Assembly: GCA_964035015.1 (NCBI GenBank)
Contig: OZ035999.1
Span: 4,670,127 to 4,734,126, forward strand
Direction: 5' to 3'
Source of the DNA: Corallium rubrum
Lineage: Eukaryota > Cnidaria > Anthozoa > Scleralcyonacea > Coralliidae
DNA: 64,000 nucleotides
Shown here: one piece after another, positions 56,424-64,000 of the stretch
Layout: every line of letters begins with the position of its first letter
Position numbering within the stretch: the stretch's first letter is position 1
The notes under the pieces: model-generated
The model's database searches: none
What the model was told of the DNA's origin: nothing
The model's input: only the letters and a program-made list of their open reading frames with translations
Program-made: the position numbers and the translations under genes

Positions 56424-59400
56424 ATGGGTTACGTGTTACAAGTCGTGGTAGTTCTAGTGATGCTGTTTGCTGTGTCAGTCAATGGTCGTAAGTACTCAAA
56501 ACTCCTACTGAAAACTAATCTGAATCCAGTTTACGAGCACCTACCTACATAAAGGCACAGTCAAACTCGAGACCAGAAAGGTTTATTAATACACATCAAT
56601 AAATAGAGGATATTACACGGTGGTGCGAAGATATGGATTTTATCTTCGAGTGGTGAAAACAATATTTTACGAATGAGTAAAATATCGTTTTTACCACGAG
56701 AAGATAAAATTCATATCTTCAAGCCAGCGTGTAATTTTCTTTTTATTATATAGATTCAATGCAAAAAGAGGTAAAATTCTTAATGACGTCATCGATATCT
56801 TCACTTAGTGAGGATATGGAAAATACGACACTGCATATTCTCTAGTAAAACACTCGCATCTATATAATAATACTTAATATATAGACGAGAGGTCTAGTCA
56901 AGGTAACTAGTAAGCTAATTAGTCAATTACTGCAAGGATTAAAACTTAACCTATCCAGTATAGCTCAGACTATATAGTCCTATTTTGCTTGACTTCCAAG
57001 CACTCGAGTTATGCTATAATGGTATAAGTGGCAGACAACTTCAACTGAAAAGTTCCGGTTGTTGTGGCTTTGAAATTAAATTAAATGAATTCTTCCACAA
57101 AACAATGTCAATACGACTGAAAGTTCGTCAGAAATGACGTTAGGTATATTGCCTTGAACCTTACCCCTCGGCCAACAACATATTCAACATCTAATGGCAA
57201 TTATATCACTTAAAAAACCTCGCACTTTGCAAAAAAAAACCCGCAAAAAATCCATAAGAGTTCTTGGAAATCCATAAAATTCCTGAAAACCATTGAAATA
57301 TCAAAATATCCCTAAAATTCTGGGAAATCCATTGAAACACTTAAAAATCTCTAAAACTCTTAAAAATCCATTCAAGTCCCAAAAAATCCATAGAATTCTT
57401 GAAAATCTATTGAAGTCACTAAAAATCCATAAAATTCTTAAAAACCCATTGAAGTCACTAAAAATCCATAAAATTCTTAAAATAAAAAAAAATCTCAAAA
57501 ATCCATTCAAGTCCCTAAAAATCCATAAAATTCTTAAAAATTCATTCAAGTCACTAACTGAAATCCATAAAATTCTTGAAAATCCATAGAAATCCCCAAA
57601 CATTTCTAAAATTCTTGAAAGTCCATTGAAACCCCTACAATTCTTAAAAAATACAGAAAAAGAAAAGAACCAGAAAACCCAATTTTTAACATGCTCTACA
57701 AAAATGTTCGTACCACGATGAAAATTTATCGTGTGCTTCGTTTGTGTAATGCCATGGAGATATCAGTTTTGGGAAATGATTCTATTCGTAGCCGACGCCC
57801 GCCACTAAGAATGTGGCTTAATTAATGATATTCAACTACTGTATTTCTACTGTAGAACTATGCAGAAAAGATCTTTTGCTGATTGTGGACACTTCTTACA
57901 CTATTAGCAAAAACAATTTCGACCGACAAGTCAAGCCATTTCTGGAAAATCTTGTTACTGACAAGACACTAAACGTTGGACGACATTCAACTCAAGTGTC
58001 ATTGATGGTGTTCAGTGAACACTCTGATCCATCAAGCAGAAAGTACAAACCCGATAGAGATAAAACCAAAGTATTGATACCATTCGGTGCTATGTACGAC
58101 GCAGACGAATTAAAGAATTACATCAGCGGACTTGAGTGGAATGAAGTAAAAGGCGCACAGACAAGAACGGACATAGCCCTTAAGATGGCCGCCAATCAGG
58201 TATAAATAACGGTTCTAAGCCGGTTTTCCACTAGGCGATTTTTTGCGCGACTTTCTTTTGTTCGAATTCTATTAGTTCCAGCTCAGAGCTCATGAGACAA
58301 AAGAAAAAGTCGCTTCGCGCGAAAAAAATCGCCTAGTGGAAACTGCTGGCTTAAGAGGCTGTTTATTACGTGAGCCAGAGGCTGACTCGTGTCACAAAAT
58401 TCTTTCCTCGGCCACAAAAGGAGATTTGAATCATCGTTACGATTCGTTTACAAATACCATGCTTCCAGCAAACACGCGGGAAATTGCGAGACTGGAGAAA
58501 AGCGTAACAAAACACGAGCCGTAGGCGAGTGTTTTTAGCTTTTCGAAAAACATTTGGTGTTTCTTTTCAAAAATAATCACAAGTGAATATGATATACTGT
58601 CCGACATTTTCAAAAAATGGTTTTGGCGGGAATTTTCCGTTTTTGGATACTCGGATCAAAACACGGCAATTGACCAATCAGGGCTCGCGTAGTATACATG
58701 TTATTTTATAAAACCCTATCTTTTCACTCTAACGCCAGACAATTTGACTCGTCAAAGGGAGAAACAACTTTATCTTTTTACTCTGTGTAACGCCAGACGA
58801 TTTTATTTGTCAAAGGGAGATGTCTAGCAAGAAAGCAAAAGGTTATAAGATTTTCATCTAATTGTCTGTTCTTCAAAATTTTTACTTTGTATTGTCACTG
58901 GCCAATGCAGATATGCATGCACTTTATTAAGGTGGTTTGATAGGAAAAAGTTATGAAAATTTATATTCCCCTCCCCCCCCCCCTAAAACGTTTTGCAGTG
59001 TACATTTGTGTTCTACTCTAGTGTTACTGCTGATAATTGATAAGGTTTACACTTGCACCATTTGTGTATCTGGACAACTGATCACATTTATTGTAATATG
59101 CAAATTTAATGCAAATTAGGATTTCTGAACGCACTGGAACAAAGATTTCTCCCCTCACCTGAAACCTGTCCACTGTCTAATACTTTTCAAAACTCTAGAG
59201 TAACACAGGGCAGTGCAAGGAGCTAGAACGAAGCATGAATCTACAAAGTGAAACGTTTTAGAGGGAAAAATCTGATTGTTTATGGATTTTTCCTGTCGAG
59301 GCACCTTAAAAATCTTATTTCTGTTAAACGAATTTCCACAGATATTTCCTCGCAGGAGTCCGCTAAATCACCGAAACACCGCTGATGATGTCATCGTACT

Positions 59401-62400
59401 TATAACTGATGGCGACCCACAAGGGGTGAGGGATGCTACAAGTAAAGCCATCACATATGCGCAAATGTTGAAGGACAACGGTGTGTTTATTATTGGAGTT
59501 GGTGTGGGAAAAGTGAAAGAAAAAGCTCACATGAACATCCTGAAAAAGATTGCGTCGCCAGGACATGCATTGGAAGCAACATTCCAAAACATTAATTTAA
59601 TCCTCGGGAAACTGGCGAAAATTTCATGTCGAGTGCCGCCACAGGCCAAAGGTACAGCCAGTTTGCGCTTTTTATTGGCAAGTTTCCAGCTCGGTGTTGT
59701 GCACGCATCATGCACTTTATCGACGGGTTCCGGAACAATGAGCAGCCATTGTCCTACAATACTCACCATTGTTCTTGAACGCCAGCAATCGTGGACGCAC
59801 GCCGGACAAATGATTTCTCACATCTATAGTTGCCAAAGCAACGCTGTTAGAAGTCATCCTCTCTAAAACTATATACAAGACCGAATTTTAATCTACAGTA
59901 ACCGTGAAGCCATTCTCTTTCCACTAATGCTGACTTCGAGTGAAGCCCGCCAAAAATATGCGCACGCAACGCCTTGGCAACTCGGCAATTTTATACGTAT
60001 GTTTGTATTTTGTAATTATAATTAATCATGGTTGAACAAATCGGAAGAAACAAAAAATAAACAAACGACCGACAGTACGACCGAATGAACGAGCAAAACA
60101 AACAGATCAATGACTTCGATAAATTTCAAACTGTGCTCTTTTCAATCAATCATTTTCTTTGCTCTATTTAATCGATTCAATGATAATCCAACCCCAAACA
60201 AAAAACTCTAATCAGTAATCGTGTTTACCGCTAAACTTATAGCCAAGAAGATCCTATGAAACGAAAATAAAGTTTGTCTTATTTGAAAGAACACTTAAAA
60301 TGATAGAGTAACATCTTTTGCAGTTTTTCGTTTCGTTGCTTCGTTCTTGAGATATTTCAGTTTGTTTGATGTAAATGTCGCATGTTGCGACGTCACACGT
60401 GCACGAGTTATCGAAAAATTAAACGTGATATATCTTTGCTATTGTCAAATATAATCACTTGAAAATCTACATGTTTAGTGTTCTGGGCGAAACACACGCA
60501 CATGTCCTTTCCTCGAATTATTTTGGTTTGATAATAGCAAAGATATACAACTTTTTTCAATAACTCATTATGCACATGTGACGTTAAAATGTTGAATTTG
60601 CATAAGAAACAAACTGAAATATCTCAAGAACGAAACAAGGAAACGAAAAACTTCAAACTGAGATGTTATATACTCTATCATTTTCAGTGTTCTTTCAAAT
60701 AAGACAGACTTAATTTTCATTTCATAGACACTTTAAACAGTCTATCCGTTCCGTATAATAATGAAAGCCGTCTTTTTTCATTTCCTATTGTTTCCTCTTG
60801 TTTTTAGTTTGTCCATGTCCATTATTAAACATGGGATCACAGTCAGCCAATCCAGGGTCACGAACCAGAGACGTTTGGTGGGTAGTCCCTGAACCAAATT
60901 GCAAATCTTCCAAGCAACTAAAATCCATCATTCCAAACGTAAATCCAGGAGATTCGTTCACAATTGGTCCACACACAATTCAATATCTTTATACTGTACA
61001 TGACAACGTGGAAGTAACGTGTAATGTCAGTTTTGAAGTTACAGGTTTGTACTTTTCAATGGTAATATCATGAATCATGAATACCACGGAGCCAGCAGAG
61101 ACTATAGCCTGTAAATACAGCCTGAATTACACCTGCAATTGTGAGAATATATAGCCCCACCACTTTTTTGCACAAAGACATTTCTAAGGAAAGGAGAAGA
61201 CTATAGGGGCCAATCATCCTTACTTGTAGATTTTTTGCATAAACAAATATCCACGTAGAATATCCAGTTAAGGTGGCTCCATACAGTTTCTTGAAAAATG
61301 GTAAATACAAGTTGAGAGTCCAAAACACGTGCATAAACAATTCGGAAAAAAATAAAACTAAACGTTGTGCATAGTTAAACAGTCTGACAATCAAAAACTG
61401 TTACCAAATAAATAGCAACAGTTGTTTCTATGGCAACAATGACGTTTCAAAATGGCTGCCAATTACCCTTCAAACTAAAAACTTTGGTGACTCCCCATTT
61501 TTTTTCATTAAAACGTTTCTTGAAGTGTGAGTAATCAATTGGCCGATTTTAAAAAAATTCTGTAGAACGAATAATTTTTTCCCTCCCCGGAAAAATCATG
61601 TTTGCTAATTTTTAAAAAATTTCGTTCTATAGAATTTTTTTAAAATCGGGCAATTGATTACTCATACTTCAAGAAAAGTTTTAATGAAAAAAAAATATGG
61701 GGGTCACCAAAGTTTTTTTCGAATAAATTAGTTTGAAGGGTAATTGGCAGCCATTTTGAAACGTCATTGTTGCCATAGCAACAACTGTTGGTATTTATTT
61801 GGCAACAGTTTTTGATTGTCAGACTGTTTAACTATGCATAACATTTAGTTTTATTCTTTTTCCGAATTGTTTAATTACGTATTTTGGACTCTCAAACTTG
61901 TATTTTCCATTTTTCAAGAAACTGTATGGAGCCAACACATGACAGTATTTAGATACTGATAACCCAATGGACCTCACCCTGTTGATGGAACTAGTTAGTA
62001 GATTTTAACTGGGGGAACTATAGTGTTGATTTTACGGAGGGAGGAAAACCGGAGAACCCTTTTGAAAACCCCTCGAGGCATGAAGGCAAGGTGGTCACAT
62101 CCGTGTATTAACCCTTTTTGACCGTGCTTAACTTCAGCGGTGAGGGGCAGTGCGCTAACAGCGGTGCCAACCGTGCGCCTCCCTTGGAAAAAAGACTGAG
62201 GGTATATGCGAGTACCACCAGTGGAAAAGTTTTACTAGTGGGAAAAATTAAAAATGAAGACTTTAAACACCATGATAAAACAACGGACGAAGGTATTGTT
62301 TTGCAGTAAAACATTGTCTACAACAAATGCACTGCTGCACTGGCAGCAGTCACTGTGAGACCTGAAGTCTGCTTCTCCGCCCAGGCATAGCTGGAAAGTT

Positions 62401-62870
62401 AAGGTAAAAATCGCGATATCCTTGGTTTGCACTTGACGTCATGGCGGCCATGTTGGAGGAACTTTAACAAAACAATCTCGTTAGCAGCTATTGTATTTGG
62501 AGTATGTTTTCCTCCAACATGGCCGCTGTTTCTTTGTCTTCTAAATCTCAAGAGATTGATTGCAACCCACCAATTTATGAATGTTGCAAAAGTCAAAATT
62601 TCCGCTTTTTGAGGAAGGTTGTAAAAATTCAAAACGTATCCTGAAAACGTTTTCTAATTTTCAATCGGATATCCCGATTTTTAACTTCAACTCTTGAAAA
62701 AAAAGAGTCAATCCGTAGTTATATATACTCTCAACAATTCAATTATCTTTTATTCGGAAGATGTTGCACGTTAGCAACGAAACGTTAATCAATTTTCTTT
62801 AAACTTTTCTTTAAAATTCATGTCTTAAATTTATTATGGGTTTCCATATTAAGATACTGAGCTGGGCTCA

Positions 62871-62953
<83 letters not shown>

Positions 62954-63255
62954 ATATATATATATGATTGCGCTTTCTGCCTGGAAAATCGATAGCTTAG
63001 ATTATACGCCGTAGTTGTTGTTATACCAAAGGTTGATGCACTCATACTTTCTTTCGGTTTCATTTTCTCCCAAAGGCACTTCCTTGTGTGGAGGCAAAAA
63101 TTTCTCGGCCACCAGTCAGGCATGTTGTTGTGGTTCAGTACACGAGAAAAAGTCTGGTTTTAAGTGCTGTGGTGTGCTTTATTATTCGACGACAAGCCAC
63201 AAGTGCTGTCCTTTATTTAACCTCAGAACCATACAACAGTCGTGTTATGGACCTG
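56424..63255 (+). CDS. Secreted vWA-HYR-galaxin protein, gene B (partial, at least 378 aa)
   Basis: Five exons by GT-AG sites and phase: 56424-56487, 57856-58199, 59342-59651, 60808-61044 and 63076-63255. Exon 1 is a signal peptide (MGYVLQVVVVLVMLFAVSVN). Exons 2-3 encode a vWA domain with D33, S35, T37 (DTSYT), T126 and D159 (LITDG). Exon 2 is 344 nt in both genes. Exon 4 is one HYR-like domain closest to the second HYR of gene A (IGPHTIQYLYTV, TCNVSFEVTG). Exon 5 is a galaxin-type module (QACCCGSVHEKKSGFKCCGV, LYYST, KCC). It ends at a consensus donor CTG|GTAAGT in phase 1, so the gene probably continues beyond 64000. Reading through would end at once (GK stop). Gene B lacks the first HYR exon of gene A. 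Likely secreted, extracellular; same inferred role as gene A. Confidence 0.83.
56607..56742. mobile_element. Foldback element in intron 1 of gene B
   Basis: Left arm TTACACGGTGGTGCGAAGAT and ATTTTATCTTCGAGTGGT pair with ACCACGAGAAGATAAAAT and ATATCTTCAAGCCAGCGTGT on the right. The 136-bp hairpin is AT-rich at its tip. Confidence 0.72.
57240..57660. repeat. AATCCATAAAATTCTTAAA minisatellite in intron 1 of gene B
   Basis: About fifteen copies of a 19-38-bp unit (AATCCATAAAATTCTTGAAA and CCATTGAAGTCACTAAA). Open frames rich in Lys, Ile and Leu on both strands come from the repeat. Confidence 0.9.
58214..58350. mobile_element. AGCC-ended MITE in intron 2 of gene B
   Basis: TTTCCACTAGGCGATTTTTT and GCGCGACTTTCTTTTGT are mirrored by ACAAAAGAAAAAGTCGC and TCGCCTAGTGGAAA. 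The outer ends AGCC and GGCT with TAA-like flanks resemble the Harbinger-type elements at 11397, 16611 and 22812. Confidence 0.72.
58498..58543. repeat. Small hairpin with GAGCCGTAGGCGAG tip
   Basis: AAAAGCGTAACAAAACAC and GTGTTTTTAGCTTTT are imperfect complements around GAGCCGTAGGCGAG (58516-58529). In intron 2 of gene B. Confidence 0.65.
60249..60732. mobile_element. Long-inverted-repeat element, copy 3 (intron 3 of gene B)
   Basis: AGATCCTATGAAACGAAAAT at the left is mirrored by ATTTTCATTTCATAGACACT at the right, followed by TTAA. It shares arms, GACGTCACACGTG and the TTTGCTATTGTCAAA-type centre with 27248-27690. The left TTAA has decayed. Confidence 0.75.
61268..61937. mobile_element. 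Giant foldback element with about 310-base arms (intron 4 of gene B)
   Basis: The left arm (61268-61590) and right arm (61610-61937) are inverted copies. Examples are GGCTCCATACAGTTTCTTGA at the left end with its complement at 61913-61935, and CAATGACGTTTCAAAATGGC with GCCATTTTGAAACGTCATTG. Only about 20 bases lie between the arms. Non-coding. Confidence 0.85.
62020..62190 (-). repeat. 5S rRNA-derived SINE, second copy
   Basis: On the minus strand CACCGCTGAAGTTAAGCACG and GGGTTAATACACGGATGTGA follow the 5S order (CACC-GAAGTTAAGC, GGTTAGTAC-TGGATGGGTGAC). The tail TTCCTCCCTCCGTAAAATCA matches the copy at 48840. In intron 4 of gene B. Confidence 0.75.
62871..62966. repeat. (ATCT)n microsatellite
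   Basis: About 80 bp of ATCT units, then a short AT run, about 110 bp upstream of the galaxin exon of gene B. Confidence 0.97.
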
Positions 63256-63774
63256 GTAAGTAGTACAGCACGGAAACCTTCGTTCCCAGAGCCTGCGGTC
63301 CTTTTGGCCACCGCAAGATCGCTCCAGGAACGAAATAGCGAAATTGATCACCATCAATTTTACTTCAGTTTTTGCTGTACAAGCTGCTAAAATTTAAAAA
63401 GCTCTGCTCAAGATGGGACTCGAGACTAGAACTCGGATGGCAGACAGAGGTTGTTTAATGTTTACAGTAATTGTACCCAAGAACGAGTTGATACGTACGT
63501 GTCACAAATTCTTGTTAACCGTTTACCGAGCATGGCTGCATGCCATTTGACAACCCATTACTTTTACTAGGACTAACGCCAGACGGTTTTACTCGTCAAA
63601 TGGAAACCTCCTGCTAATCTGTCGGGTAAAGGGTTAATTATAAGTAATCAGTGTCAGCTTCAAGGTTGAAAAGTTTTGGTATAGTTCTTGCTATATTTAT
63701 AACGGCCCAACAAGTACTTGTGACATACGTATACGGTTGACCTCGGTCTACCCTCTGAGTTCTAGTGGCTTAAT
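63256..63774. other. Intron or 3' flank of gene B
   Basis: If the donor at 63256 is used this is intron. It has one dispersed-repeat remnant at 63571-63605 (CTAACGCCAGACGG). No further exon recognised. Confidence 0.5.
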
Positions 63775-63958
63775 CAGGGGGCGTAGGAACCGGGTGGAAA
63801 ACGGGGCATGTGCCCCCCAACTGTCACGAAGTGTCCCTTTTGCAACAGAAAAGTGCCCTTTTTATGATAAATCATGCAAGTGTCCTTTTGGAGTCCTACC
63901 CCCTGAACAAAGTGCCCTTTTGAAGCTGTGCCCCTCCAAGATCAACTTGCTTCCACTG
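63775..63958. mobile_element. Probable hAT-type MITE near window end
   Basis: Begins CAGGGGGCGTAGGAACCGGG, a common hAT-MITE start, and ends near CTTGCTTCCACTG. Flanking GGCTTAAT and CGCTTAAT are similar, but the exact duplication is unclear. The interior repeats AGTGCCCTTTT, so the open frame here is not a gene. Confidence 0.5.
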
Positions 63959-64000
63959 GCCGCTTAATGACATGGCTAATGTCTGCCTAGCATTCAGTAA

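Noticed and set aside
57293-57603. 98- and 100-aa frames in intron 1 of gene B
   Set aside because: Created by the CCATAAAATTCTTAAA minisatellite.
63256-63264. Natural end of gene B at the in-frame TAG
   Set aside because: The preceding GTAAGT is a consensus donor in the same phase as all other module exons. A downstream exon is more likely.

Overview
The window is animal nuclear DNA: AT-rich, intron-containing and crowded with transposable-element (TE) debris. The best clue to the host is a tandem pair of secreted proteins ending in a galaxin-type di-cysteine module (CCCG, then FKCCG, then YY, then CC). This module is best known from the skeletal organic matrix of corals. Together with the TE mix (PIF/Harbinger, TTF-type hAT, Penelope-like, CR1/L2-like LINEs, 5S-derived SINEs), this points to an anthozoan cnidarian. 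The species cannot be told from the sequence.

Host genes. (1) Three short single-exon genes at 1816-2292 (-), 25110-25583 (-) and 31576-31959 (+) belong to one family I cannot name. They share an LSMSDxE box near the N-terminus and a basic tail with a fixed C-terminus. (2) Two adjacent intronless type II membrane proteins at 35147-36832 and 38524-40197 (both -) carry a LicD/fukutin-related nucleotidyltransferase domain. (3) Two tandem multi-exon genes at 46388-55011 (complete, 6 exons, 471 aa) and 56424-63255+ (5 exons seen, probably continuing past the window) encode signal peptide, vWA, HYR-like and galaxin-like domains. After the vWA, the extracellular modules sit on phase 1-1 exons.

Mobile DNA. 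11.2-15.8 kb holds a full-length PIF/Harbinger transposon (MADF-BESS protein plus DDE transposase, TTA target duplication) inserted into an older hAT-type non-autonomous element. 17.9-21.3 kb holds a full hAT transposon with an 8-bp duplication and a frameshifted transposase. 22.8-23.5 kb holds one Harbinger-type MITE inside another. More than twenty other inverted-repeat elements, many with recognisable target duplications, are spread through intergenic DNA and introns. There are also LINE 3' fragments, a Penelope-like reverse transcriptase fragment, tRNA- and 5S-derived SINEs, and large microsatellites, notably in introns 2 and 4 of the first vWA gene.

Layout: 0-11 kb repeats plus small gene 1; 11-24 kb transposon cluster; 25-32 kb small genes 2 and 3 with SINE, foldback and Penelope debris; 34-40 kb LicD pair; 40-46 kb MITE-rich DNA; 46-63 kb vWA/HYR/galaxin pair. 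Exon boundaries and element ends were read by eye from splice signals, phase and repeats, with no similarity search.
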